From: Pseudocitrobacter sp913778145
Lineage (GTDB): Bacteria > Pseudomonadota > Gammaproteobacteria > Enterobacterales > Enterobacteriaceae
Assembly: GCA_035726825.1 (NCBI GenBank)
Contig: JALNTX010000002.1
Location: forward strand, 310,001 to 374,000
Direction: 5' to 3'
Length of the DNA: 64,000 nucleotides
The position numbers and the translations under genes are program-made. Positions within the stretch are counted from its first letter, which is position 1, and each line of letters opens with the position of its first letter. Below, piece by piece: positions 9,406 to 17,209 of the stretch. The notes under the pieces were generated by a model that made no database searches, was not told the DNA's origin, and worked only from the letters and a program-made list of their open reading frames with translations.

Positions 9406-9946
9406 ATGCGTCGACGTCGTCGCCCTGCTGGCTTAATAAACGTTTATACAGCCGCGCGTTCTCGTCATCGAAACAGACAAACCAGACTTTCTCCGGCGTC
9501 CGATGAAACGTCAGAAAGCGTTCTACCGTATGGAACGCAATTTCGGCGGCGGCCGGTTTCGGGTAGCCGTATACGCCTGATGAAATCGCCGGGAAGGCCA
9601 CGCTTTGGAAGCCGTTATCCAGCGCCAACTGCAAACTGTTGCGATAGGCCTGCTCCAGCAGTGAGGCTTCATGCGCGTCACCACCTTTCCATACCGGACC
9701 AACCGTATGGATCACCGCTTTTGCCTTCAGATTACCCGCGTGCGTGATGACGGCATGACCGGGCGGACACGTTCCCTGCTGCTGACGGACCAGGGCGCAG
9801 GCTTCTTCCAGCGCCGGACCTGCGGCACGGTGAATGGCACCATCAACGCCGCCGCCTCCCATCAGGGAAGGATTTGCTGCATTGACGATCACATCCACGT
9901 CAAGTTGGGTGATATCTCCCTGCAACACCTGAATACGTGCTGTCAT
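9404..9946 (-). CDS. ymdB: Macrodomain protein YmdB (O-acetyl-ADP-ribose deacetylase)
   Basis: This 180-residue macrodomain protein (E. coli 177) has VDVIVNAANPSLMGGGGVDGAIHRAAG near the N-terminus and AFPAISSGVYGYP at about residues 119-131, the two ADP-ribose-binding loops. The family hydrolyses O-acetyl-ADP-ribose, and E. coli YmdB also down-regulates RNase III and affects biofilm. In E. coli clsC follows ymdB in the same direction, but here the convergent opgC follows directly and clsC is absent. Confidence 0.93.
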   Translation of the reverse strand: MTARIQVLQGDITQLDVDVIVNAANPSLMGGGGVDGAIHRAAGPALEEACALVRQQQGTCPPGHAVITHAGNLKAKAVIHTVGPVWKGGDAHEASLLEQAYRNSLQLALDNGFQSVAFPAISSGVYGYPKPAAAEIAFHTVERFLTFHRTPEKVWFVCFDDENARLYKRLLSQQGDDVDA

Positions 9947-10019
9947 GCTGACCTCCTGCCGACCACAAACCTGTTATCAGTTTAGACAATAGAGGTGGTG
10001 AGCTTACTGGCAAATAATA

Positions 10020-10041
10020 GAACCCCGCCCTCTGCGGGGTT
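10020..10041 (-). terminator. Hairpin downstream of ymdA
   Basis: The stem AACCCCGC / GCGGGGTT with a 5-base loop lies just past the ymdA stop. On the minus strand it is followed by CTATTATTTG, giving a moderately U-rich tail. Confidence 0.55.
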
Positions 10042-10045
10042 GCCA

Positions 10046-10369
10046 TTATTGATACTGCACGCTTATCACAGCAAGCGTTTTCTGCTTATTCAGCCACTGC
10101 ATATCCAGCGTGGCGTCTTTCAAATGTTGTGTTTCTCCATGCGCAAGAGCGGAAACAGGAATAGTGTTCTGGTGATGATTACCGTCCCGATAGCAGGATA
10201 CGTTGACGTTGCGAGCCGACGGATCCACCGAGCATCCTCCTTCGACAATTTGCCCACGAAAGTGAATCACGCCTCCTTGTGCTACACGTTCTGACTCCGC
10301 AAACGCATCGAAACAGACTGCAGGTGTAAAACAGAGTATCAACAACGCATTACCGAAAAATGCTTTCAT
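10046..10369 (-). CDS. ymdA: YmdA-like secreted protein of the curli/ymdB cluster
   Basis: This 107-residue protein with an N-terminal signal peptide (cleavage near DAFA) sits between ymdB and csgC, the position of ymdA in E. coli. The start ATG at 10369 has GGAG 9 bases upstream. The mature part has a pilin-like opening (VIHFRGQIVEGGCSV) with a conserved cysteine pair (C46 and C60 by count), so a small immunoglobulin-like secreted fold is likely. No function is known. I name it by position and resemblance, not by a sequence search. Confidence 0.6.
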   Translation of the reverse strand: MKAFFGNALLILCFTPAVCFDAFAESERVAQGGVIHFRGQIVEGGCSVDPSARNVNVSCYRDGNHHQNTIPVSALAHGETQHLKDATLDMQWLNKQKTLAVISVQYQ

Positions 10370-10525
10370 GTTAAACCACTCCACAAAGCATCATCCCTGA
10401 TTGTTGATTACGATTGGTCATCTGTGCACCTTCTCAGGCTAGCAGTACATGAGAGGTTTGGGAGGCTTCAGCAATCAGCGAATGAAATTAAATATTGTGT
10501 TGTTCAATGCGTCATTTTTTTCAGA

Positions 10526-10723
10526 TATACACTTCATCCTTCAAGTTGCCTCTGCGTTGGCTGCGCTCGTTCACCCGAATCACTTACCTGAGTAAGCTCA
10601 TCGGGATTAATGAGAGACATCCATGTCTCTCACCGAAGGCCAGCCTGTGGCTGGTCAAATTCGTTCCTGACGAATTTGTCACTCACTTGCCGCCTTGATG
10701 CAACTCGAATGATTTTGTGTATA
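10526..10723. repeat. ERIC element with internal insertion, 198 bp
   Basis: The ends are near-inverted repeats (TATACACTTCATCCTTCAAGTTGC and GCAACTCGAATGATTTTGTGTATA), and the core matches the ERIC consensus (CGTTGGCTGCGCTCG, TCACTTACCTGAGTAAGCTC). It is about 70 bp longer than the 127-bp standard because a segment with three small hairpins (10611-10678) is inserted. It lies between ymdA and csgC and is inverted relative to the copy at 12773-12899. The rest of the 444-base ymdA-csgC gap holds no gene that I can see. Confidence 0.9.
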
Positions 10724-10813
10724 GTTAAATGACCCTCGCCGGGTAATTCATCATGCAATTACCACAGAGAAGCTATCGGCAGTGCGGAGGGATACTTTAA
10801 TAATGAGAAACTT

Positions 10814-11146
10814 TTAAGTATTGGGTGGATTAAGCGTCCATGTCTCGGTGAGGTTGATTTCGCGCCCGTCACTCACTCGTACGGTCACCACGACGTTGTC
10901 GCCCGCCGCTGGCGTTAAAATCAGCGTCGCCAGCGCGTGGGGTTTACGCGCCTGAATCACCAGCATACTTTTTTGCCGGCTTCGGCTGATGCCGGATGCG
11001 CTCTGCCGCTCGGTCTCCATACTGACTTCGCACTGGCACTCTACAGGCAGCATCACCCTGGGGACAACGGTCACCTGGTCGCCCTCTTTCTTTGCATCAA
11101 AACTCAGTGTTCCCACCACCATTGCAGCAAGTATGAGACCAGGCAT
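10814..11146 (-). CDS. csgC: Curli assembly protein CsgC
   Basis: This 110-residue periplasmic protein has exactly the E. coli CsgC length when started at MPGLILAAM (11146). The CXC motif (CQC, E. coli CLC) is present after an immunoglobulin-like first half, and the C-terminal VTVRVSDGREINL resembles E. coli VVTVSDGQSLHL. CsgC blocks premature amyloid formation by CsgA in the periplasm. Normally it is the third gene of csgBAC. Here it is separated from csgBA by more than 2.8 kb and lies alone, divergent from csgD, so its transcription must come from the csgC-csgD gap or elsewhere. Confidence 0.85.
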   Translation of the reverse strand: MPGLILAAMVVGTLSFDAKKEGDQVTVVPRVMLPVECQCEVSMETERQSASGISRSRQKSMLVIQARKPHALATLILTPAAGDNVVVTVRVSDGREINLTETWTLNPPNT

Positions 11147-11657
11147 CGTATGATTAACCTCTCGGCAGTGTGTCAACGATCGGATGGCATCAACATCATC
11201 GGGGCCATAGCTTCCATCCTCATGAGTTCAATGAGAATTTTCTTAAGCTAATTTTGCCGTGGGTGAAAATGCCCCATATCTTATTCGCAATACGATTAAA
11301 ATGGTTAGTATAATTAATTGAAATCTACCTCAGTCATAGTGGAAAAGTAACTCATACTTTTTTATTATTTTCGCAAAACATGTTAAATATCATCGAGATA
11401 GATATTATTTTATTTTTTAGCTTTAAATATTCATCATACGAAATCATTTGTAGAAAAAAAACATAACTCAAATTTACAATTTGTTACATTATTAAAACTT
11501 GTTTAATTAATTTTGCCTACCTAAATTTTAGATTAATTCATATTTCGTAGTCTATTGGCATTGCCGTGTCTTTTGCGGTGGCCTGAGCATGCTTGTGTGG
11601 TTTTAAAACCTGATATTTCAATTAGATAATAATGCGTATATCTCTCTGGAGTGAACC
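11147..11657. promoter_or_regulatory. csgC-csgD intergenic control region
   Basis: This 511-base, strongly AT-rich stretch separates divergent csgC and csgD. In E. coli the corresponding csgB-csgD gap is one of the longest and most heavily regulated intergenic regions (OmpR, H-NS, IHF, MlrA, RpoS). I see long A/T tracts between 11330 and 11530 compatible with H-NS or IHF binding, but no site I would call with confidence. It holds no gene. A csgD SD (TCTGGAG) precedes the ATG at 11658. Confidence 0.6.
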
Positions 11658-12308
11658 ATGAGAATCAATAAAAATCCGTCAGAGCCACGATTTTTGTTCC
11701 TGATCACCAAGCCGTCGTTGCAATCAACGCTTCTGTTACAGGCACTAAAAAAAAGGTTCTATAACGAAGTTACGCTCAAACATTGTGACATCATCGACAG
11801 TTCGACAATCGAAGATGGCGACCTGCTTTTATTCGATATGATGTCTCTGGAAGAACAGACATCACGGCAGTGGTGCCAGGATTTACAAAACTGCCCGAAA
11901 AAGTTTAAAACACTGCTTTTCAATATACCGCCGCATTATCATCACCGTGATATTGTCGAATGGCCGATGATTAGTGGTATATTTCATACAGAAACCGGCG
12001 AAGAAAATTTAATAGAAGGTATCAAAACCGTATGCCGGGGTGAAAAATTCTTTCCGAAGTCGATTAATGACTATTTGACACAGCAGCTAAATTTGTCCCA
12101 TCCGCAGTGGAATGAAACCGTTGATCTGACGCATCGTGAAAAACAGATCCTGAGCAAGCTCCGACAAGGTGCCTCTAACATTGAGATTGCTCACCTGCTA
12201 TTCATCAGCGAGAACACCGTCAAAACGCACATTTATAATCTCTTTAAAAAGCTCTCGGTGAAAAATCGAACCCAGGCCGTATTCTGGGCCAACAAATATC
12301 TACGGTGA
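11658..12308 (+). CDS. csgD: Curli master regulator CsgD (LuxR family), divergent
   Basis: This 216-residue regulator has the E. coli CsgD length. The C-terminal LuxR-type helix-turn-helix (about residues 152-212) is well conserved, with LTHREKQILSKLRQGASN and FISENTVKTH. The N-terminal receiver-like half is much more divergent from E. coli than the surrounding housekeeping proteins are, though LLLFDMM and the RDI-EWP-I-G-F pattern are kept. CsgD activates curli and cellulose genes. Its stop overlaps the possible GTG start of csgE. Confidence 0.9.
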   Translation: MRINKNPSEPRFLFLITKPSLQSTLLLQALKKRFYNEVTLKHCDIIDSSTIEDGDLLLFDMMSLEEQTSRQWCQDLQNCPKKFKTLLFNIPPHYHHRDIVEWPMISGIFHTETGEENLIEGIKTVCRGEKFFPKSINDYLTQQLNLSHPQWNETVDLTHREKQILSKLRQGASNIEIAHLLFISENTVKTHIYNLFKKLSVKNRTQAVFWANKYLR

Positions 12309-12313
12309 CGACC

Positions 12314-12694
12314 ATGAAAACCGTTCCTGTATTGGCGATAACTCTGCTTTTACATCTGACGTCCGCTCCGGCAGCAGAACTTGAAATACCCGGGTTAATT
12401 GTTACTCGCGCGGTGACATCGGTTGGCCAAAAGTTCTGTCGAGACTTTAGCGAACTCTGGGCGGATAATAAAATTAACCTGATAATTATTGAACGCCCCA
12501 GCGCACGCTGGGGCAGTATTATGACTATTCGCTATAATCAGGATATTGTCTTTCAAACTATTGTTTCGCCTGTCATGCGAAATTATGATGCGGTAATAAC
12601 TCAAGCCGTCGCATCCGTACAGGAAGAAATACAAAAAAGGATTATAAATCAGGCGCTATTGCAAACCGAAGATCTGTCCTCCGACGAATACTAA
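12314..12694 (+). CDS. csgE: Curli secretion adaptor CsgE
   Basis: This 126-residue periplasmic protein has a signal peptide ending near APAA. The core INERPSARWGS of E. coli appears here as IIERPSARWGS, and the C-terminal INQALLQT-DL-DEY matches as well. CsgE caps the CsgG pore and guides CsgA to it. The ATG at 12314 follows the csgD stop by 5 bases; a GTG at 12305 would overlap csgD. The next gene in E. coli is csgF; here an ERIC element and then csgG follow. Confidence 0.92.
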   Translation: MKTVPVLAITLLLHLTSAPAAELEIPGLIVTRAVTSVGQKFCRDFSELWADNKINLIIIERPSARWGSIMTIRYNQDIVFQTIVSPVMRNYDAVITQAVASVQEEIQKRIINQALLQTEDLSSDEY

Positions 12695-12772
12695 GTCACA
12701 ATATATTTTATAAAATAGTCCTTTTGTGTTGTGGTAATTTACAGATCAGAAAATAGTCGTAGCGCAATTAAT

Positions 12773-12899
12773 TATACTCAAAATCATTCGAGTTGCTTCA
12801 AGGCGGCAAGAGAGTGAATCCCCAGGAGCGTACATAAGTACGTGACTGGGGTGAGCGAGCGCAGCCAACGCAGAAGCAACTTGAAGGATGAAGAGTATA
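12773..12899. repeat. ERIC element, canonical 127 bp
   Basis: The sequence has the standard ERIC core (GTGAATCCCCAGGAGCGTAC, AAGTACGTGACTGGGGTGAG) and terminal inverted repeats beginning TATACTC and ending GAGTATA. It fills the csgE-csgG gap, exactly where csgF sits in E. coli. Transcribed from csgD, it would form a long hairpin in the csgDEG mRNA. Confidence 0.95.
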
Positions 12900-12981
12900 T
12901 TATTAATTGTGCTTACGGCTTCTTATGTAAATATTTCACAGAGGGGAATTAAATGTCACCATTCAGAGAGGCAAGAACAAG

Positions 12982-13890
12982 ATGCGTATCGTTACTCTGG
13001 CAGTTGTAGCTGGACTCTTGTCTGGGTGCATTACCACACCACCACAAGAAGCGGCTAAACCAACATTACTCCCACGCGACGCAACCTATAAAGATCTGAT
13101 TTCGCTACCCCAACCGCGCGGGAAAATATACGTTGCGGTCTATAATATCCAGGATGAAACGGGCCAGTTCCAGCCCTATCCGGCCAGTAACTTTTCAACA
13201 TCGGTGCCGCAGAGTGCAACGGCGATGTTGGTTTCATCTTTAAAAGACTCTCGCTGGTTTGTTCCTCTGGAACGTCAGGGATTGAATAATTTACTTAATG
13301 AACGCAAAATTATTCGTGCTGCGCAGCAAAACGGTACCGTCGGCGATAATAATGCCAGGCCCCTTCCCTCACTCTATTCGGCTAACGTTATTGTTGAAGG
13401 GTCAATAATTGGCTACGCCAGCAACGTAAAAACCGGGGGCTTTGGTGCACGTTATTTTGGTATTGGCGGCAGCACCCAGTATCAATTAGATCAGGTCGCC
13501 GTGAACCTGCGTATTGTCAATGTGCAAACCGGCGAAATCCTCTCTTCGGTCAATACCAGCAAAACGATTCTCTCTTATGAAGTTCAGGCGGGGGTCTTCC
13601 GCTTTATTGATTATCAACGTCTGTTAGAAGGCGAAGCAGGCTTTACCACCAACGAACCGGTCATGACCTGCCTGATGTCAGCCATTGAGGAAGGCGTCAT
13701 TCATCTCATTAACGACGGCATTAACAAAAACCTGTGGGCCCTGAGTAATGCAGCAGATATCAATTCTGAAGTGCTTAAGCGCTATCGTAAAGAAGCCGTG
13801 GAGGGTTTACTGATGCCCGATGAACTGACTCAAACGCCGCCACCGCAAACGGCACCGCTGCCGAAAGCAGCAAGCGAAAGTAGTTCCTGA
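12982..13890 (+). CDS. csgG: Curli secretion channel lipoprotein CsgG, C-terminally extended
   Basis: This 302-residue outer-membrane lipoprotein has lipobox LLSGC with the acylated cysteine at residue 16. Most of the protein is close to E. coli CsgG (277 aa): VYNIQDETGQF-PYPASNFST, SRWF-PLERQGL, NLLNERKIIRAAQ and NEPVM-CLMSAIE. CsgG forms the nonameric curlin export pore. The C-terminus carries about 25 extra residues rich in Pro, Ala and Ser (TPPPQTAPLPK). It is the last gene of the csgDE-csgG run and converges on csgA. Confidence 0.94.
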   Translation: MRIVTLAVVAGLLSGCITTPPQEAAKPTLLPRDATYKDLISLPQPRGKIYVAVYNIQDETGQFQPYPASNFSTSVPQSATAMLVSSLKDSRWFVPLERQGLNNLLNERKIIRAAQQNGTVGDNNARPLPSLYSANVIVEGSIIGYASNVKTGGFGARYFGIGGSTQYQLDQVAVNLRIVNVQTGEILSSVNTSKTILSYEVQAGVFRFIDYQRLLEGEAGFTTNEPVMTCLMSAIEEGVIHLINDGINKNLWALSNAADINSEVLKRYRKEAVEGLLMPDELTQTPPPQTAPLPKAASESSS

Positions 13891-13900
13891 ACGGACATTT

Positions 13901-13930
13901 ACCCGGTCGTCGACTGAAGGCTACCGGGTC
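13901..13930 (+). terminator. Possible hairpin after csgG
   Basis: ACCCGGT and ACCGGGT form a 7-bp stem around a long loop just after the csgG stop. There is no T-run, so it is a weak candidate. Confidence 0.3.
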
Positions 13931-13958
13931 ACACCTTCCCGTTACCCCAGACGCAAAA

Positions 13959-13981
13959 GAGCCGCCACAATGTGGCGGCTC
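13959..13981 (-). terminator. Terminator of csgBA
   Basis: A 10-bp stem (GAGCCGCCAC / GTGGCGGCTC) with a 3-base loop lies just past the csgA stop. On the minus strand it is followed by TTTTGCG, a short U-rich tail. Confidence 0.7.
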
Positions 13982-13997
13982 ATCGGCAACACCCTGA

Positions 13998-15263
13998 TTA
14001 GTGCTGATTCACAATTGCCGTATTGCCAGATCCCGTCTGCTGCACGTATGCGGTTGTGGAGATACCCGCAACGCTCTGGTTGATGTTCACACTGCTGCCG
14101 CTGGCGCTGGTTTGCAGCACTTTCGCCGCCGCCACCAGCGTGCCATAGCCGCCACCGTGTTTATCATCATCAAACGATTTATCCCAACTGCTGCCGCCAC
14201 TCTGATTAATAACCACGTCGCTGTCTTTGGTGCCGCTGGTCTGGTCGACATCAACCAGGCCATTATTGACGTTGGAAGTAGCGGTGACGGTATTACGACT
14301 GGTTCCTCCGCTTTGATCAATAGTGGCAATACCATTAGTGCTGTTCTGCGCCAGCGTAATCGTGTTGCTGCTACCATTCTGGTTAACCGTGGCATCGTTT
14401 TTGTATCCGAGCTGAGTGACATCCAGCGTATTTCCGCCGTAGCTATGGCTACTGCCGCCACCACTGCGATCGTTTTTACCGTCATAGAAACCACCGCCGG
14501 TTTGTGTCAAATTGGCCGTGTTGAAATTCCCTTTTTGTTTCAGATTAAGATCGTTGAAACTGCCCGATTGAGTGACGGTCGCACCGTTGCTCTGCCCATT
14601 CTGGCTGATATAGGCTTCGTTATTATTTCCTGAGAGATTGGCTGTCAGGTCATTCTTACCTTTCTGGTAAATAACGGCGGTGTTATGCGAACCTGACTGG
14701 CCTGGGCTATAGATGTGGTTATCGCTTTGATCCTGATTAATCACCATGCGGTTATCGGAACCACTTTGCGTAAAGGTATTTCCGGAGGAGCCAGAGCCGC
14801 CCTTAGCAGCAAACGCCCCGGTACCAATGGTATTATTTTTACCGCCGCTTTGACGAATATAGAGCAGGCTATCTTTCGCCGTTTGCAAGGTGCTCAGAGA
14901 GTTGCTTCCCCCCTCCTGATAAATGAGGGTTGAAGAGCCTTTCGCTCCATCCTGCTCGACGTTGGCCAGATTATTCCCACTGCTGTAGCCCGAACCGCCT
15001 TTATCATCCCAACCGCCGTGGCCGCCATGACCACTGCCGCTGGAGCCGCCCTGGTAGATAGCGACGTGTTCGCTGTTGTTACCCGCATTCGGCCCGAAGC
15101 TGGGTACCTCGCTGCCGTGGGCAGCGACCGCGTCGTTGGCAAGCCCTGCGGTTGCGCTGAGTTCGGAATTACCGCCGTCGGTTACCGCAGGCCCGGTATA
15201 CTGCGCGAAGGCACTTCCAGAAATAACTAATGATGCGATTGCTGTAAATTTCCAGAGATTCAT
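13998..15263 (-). CDS. csgA: Giant curlin subunit, CsgA-like, 421 residues
   Basis: The signal peptide (residues 1-20, ending SAFA) is followed by a Gln/Asn/Ser/Gly-rich secreted protein of the curlin family. More than twenty short strands of the type N-x-A-x-x-x-Q are visible (for example 194-200, 248-254, 289-295, 414-420), against about ten in the 151-residue E. coli CsgA. Three low-complexity inserts rich in Gly, Asp, Ser and His interrupt them (about 73-97, 256-277, 355-374). The C-terminal strand ending IVNQH mirrors the E. coli terminal strand. It should form the amyloid fibre of curli. It lies directly downstream of csgB (41 bases) on the same strand, with a terminator behind. The symbol is by family and position. 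Confidence 0.85.
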   Translation of the reverse strand: MNLWKFTAIASLVISGSAFAQYTGPAVTDGGNSELSATAGLANDAVAAHGSEVPSFGPNAGNNSEHVAIYQGGSSGSGHGGHGGWDDKGGSGYSSGNNLANVEQDGAKGSSTLIYQEGGSNSLSTLQTAKDSLLYIRQSGGKNNTIGTGAFAAKGGSGSSGNTFTQSGSDNRMVINQDQSDNHIYSPGQSGSHNTAVIYQKGKNDLTANLSGNNNEAYISQNGQSNGATVTQSGSFNDLNLKQKGNFNTANLTQTGGGFYDGKNDRSGGGSSHSYGGNTLDVTQLGYKNDATVNQNGSSNTITLAQNSTNGIATIDQSGGTSRNTVTATSNVNNGLVDVDQTSGTKDSDVVINQSGGSSWDKSFDDDKHGGGYGTLVAAAKVLQTSASGSSVNINQSVAGISTTAYVQQTGSGNTAIVNQH

Positions 15264-15304
15264 AGTAGTACCTATTATGTAGTTAACGTAACGGGTTAAA
15301 TGAA

Positions 15305-15802
15305 CTACCTCGTATAGCCGTGGGTGACTTTTACGGTGATAGCCTTACCTACTCCAGTTTGACTTACCTTAATACCTGCCAGGTTATTGCCAACCTGAAC
15401 AATTTTTGCATAATTGGAAAAACCATCCTGAGAAATTGCCGCAGCATTCCCAGAACCTTTTTGTATTATTTCAGCATCATTACCCCAACCCGCCTGGCTA
15501 ATAATAGCAAGATCATTATTACCATACAGTTGTGTAATATCAGCCATATGCCCTCCACCTTGTTGTTGAATAATCGCGTGAGTATTTCTCCCCGTTTGAT
15601 ATTGATTAATATCAGCCCGAAGCCCATCACCATTCTGTTTGATCCATGCATTGGTCGCGTTGCGAGGCAAATTCAATGTATCTGGTAACGCGTAATCTTC
15701 GGCAGAAAGGGAGGGCAAATCAGGGTGTTCGTTTGAATTAGAATGTGCATAGACACCCATAGGTGTGAGTGTCAGTAGTGCTGCGAGGACAATGCCTCTC
15801 AT
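15305..15802 (-). CDS. csgB: Minor curlin / nucleator CsgB
   Basis: This 165-residue protein (E. coli 151) has a signal peptide ending near VYAH. It carries about nine curlin strands, including NTHAIIQQ, NDLAIISQ, NDAEIIQ and the block IIQKGSGNAAAISQ, which is very close to E. coli CsgB IIQKGSGNKANITQ. That block and the basic, Gln-poor last strand (GKAITVKVTHGYTR) mark it as the nucleator rather than a second CsgA. CsgB anchors and nucleates CsgA polymerisation at the cell surface. It is first in a csgBA operon and divergent from csgF. Confidence 0.88.
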   Translation of the reverse strand: MRGIVLAALLTLTPMGVYAHSNSNEHPDLPSLSAEDYALPDTLNLPRNATNAWIKQNGDGLRADINQYQTGRNTHAIIQQQGGGHMADITQLYGNNDLAIISQAGWGNDAEIIQKGSGNAAAISQDGFSNYAKIVQVGNNLAGIKVSQTGVGKAITVKVTHGYTR

Positions 15803-16183
15803 AGAATACCTCCGGTCAGTTTAATTAAACTATCGCTTACCCCCTTATTAAAAAATGAATACATTGCTTCCCCCCGCCATTTCGGGAGTCATATACAAAA
15901 TTTCACATATGGTAATAATATTATTCGCAAGGCGTTGTTTCGCACTCATACAAAAACAGGATTTACCCACCACCGTCAGAAAAAAGTACTATTTTTCTGG
16001 CAAGGTATGAACCAGTGAATAACAAAGAATATTGATTTTAATCGCTAATGTTATTCCATACTTTATTAAGTCATAATATTTACATTGAACGACATGGAAA
16101 TTGCCGAATGGGAAACTATGATAAAAGCGTCGTCAAACTACGTTCTCAAAAACAATATCGCTGTATTCGATTGAGGGCACACC
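15803..16183. promoter_or_regulatory. csgB-csgF divergent control region
   Basis: This AT-rich gap of 381 bases lies between the divergent csgBA and csgF genes. It replaces the E. coli csgB-csgD gap as the control region of the structural subunits. It must hold the csgBA promoter and any CsgD site. I see no gene and no site that I can name with confidence. Confidence 0.5.
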
Positions 16184-16588
16184 ATGTCAAAACGTTATAA
16201 CGTGCTGTCTGGATTAGCAGGCATACTGCTGGCAAACGCTTGTGTCGCAGGCCAGTTGGTTTATACCCCGGTTAACCCGAATTTCGGCGGTAACCCCTTA
16301 AATGGATCGACGCTGCTATCCGAAGCACAGGCGCAAAATGGCTATTCCGCGCCGAATTCCGATGACGCTTACGATCAAACTTCGGCACTCAGCGCCTTCA
16401 CGTCATCAATACAGTCTCAGTTGCTGGGAAGTTTGATGGGGAACGTCAGTCAGGGGAAACCCGGTAAGCTGGTGACAGAAGATTTCATCGTCAATGTGAC
16501 CAATACCGATGGTCAACTGGTGATGAATATTACCGACAGAAAAACCAATCAAACCTCGCAAATTGAAATTAGCGGCATGAGCAATTAA
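16184..16588 (+). CDS. csgF: Curli nucleation and tethering protein CsgF, relocated
   Basis: This 134-residue secreted protein has a signal peptide ending at CVAG. The family core is clear: NPNFGGNPLNG-LL-AQAQN, FT-SIQSQLLG-L and GKPGKLVTEDFIVNV-N-DGQL-MNITDRKT-QTS. CsgF threads into CsgG and tethers CsgB at the surface. In E. coli it lies between csgE and csgG. Here it stands alone at the far end of the locus, divergent from csgB, and needs its own promoter. Confidence 0.93.
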   Translation: MSKRYNVLSGLAGILLANACVAGQLVYTPVNPNFGGNPLNGSTLLSEAQAQNGYSAPNSDDAYDQTSALSAFTSSIQSQLLGSLMGNVSQGKPGKLVTEDFIVNVTNTDGQLVMNITDRKTNQTSQIEISGMSN

Positions 16589-16603
16589 CCTGCCGCTGAA
16601 ATG

Positions 16604-16633
16604 AAAATCGGCGACATACGGTCGCCGATTTTT
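16604..16633. terminator. Terminator between csgF and ycdZ
   Basis: A 12-bp stem (AAAATCGGCGAC / GTCGCCGATTTT) is followed by T-residues on the plus strand and a shorter T-run on the minus strand. It lies between the convergent csgF and ycdZ. Confidence 0.8.
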
Positions 16634-17113
16634 CTATTCTGCTGCGCGTTGCGTCGAGGCCGATGTTCGGCGATTAGCCAACCACAGCCCGCTGTTCTTC
16701 ATGGCAAAACCGAAAATCAGCCCAACCGCCAGCGAAGGCACGACCAGACGCCAGTCGCCCTGCCCGGCAAACGTTGCGCAGGCACCGATAAACGTACCGG
16801 GGACAAACGACAACAGCATCTGTTTTGCCTGAATACACATTAAAAACGCCACCACGCCGGTCATCAGGTAGCCGACGATTTCCATATGCGGCGCCATTGC
16901 GCTGCCATAAATAATCACCTGCGCCCACAGTACACCGCTCATGGTGGTACATGCGGAAATAAGCAGCCCCTTAAGCCCGCCCTGCGGGCAGGCAAAGTAG
17001 GCGGTACAGCCGAGAAAACCGGCCCAGCTTAATAACCCCAAAGACACTGCGACCCAGCCCCAAATGCCGGAAAGAATGCCTGTGGTGATTGCAATCGAAA
17101 GAAGTATGTTCAT
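16634..17113 (-). CDS. ycdZ: DUF1097 inner-membrane protein YcdZ
   Basis: This 159-residue protein has four to five predicted membrane segments and starts MNILLSIAITTGILSG as in E. coli YcdZ (163 aa). The start at 17113 is chosen over the longer reading frame on this match. Conserved stretches include FVPGTFIGACATFAGQGDW. The function is unknown. It marks the point where the conserved backbone resumes after the curli locus. Confidence 0.9.
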   Translation of the reverse strand: MNILLSIAITTGILSGIWGWVAVSLGLLSWAGFLGCTAYFACPQGGLKGLLISACTTMSGVLWAQVIIYGSAMAPHMEIVGYLMTGVVAFLMCIQAKQMLLSFVPGTFIGACATFAGQGDWRLVVPSLAVGLIFGFAMKNSGLWLANRRTSASTQRAAE

Positions 17114-17209
17114 GGCGGGCATTTTAGCAGATGCCCACCAGGTTAGTGAGATCGTGAACACGTTTTATGCAATGAAATTACATCCATTACAGTATAAACG
17201 TGATTTACA

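Noticed and set aside
13998..15263. Repetitive DNA that could be a satellite or VNTR
   Set aside because: The repeats are degenerate at DNA level and follow the curlin codon pattern in one open frame with signal peptide, so they are coding repeats.
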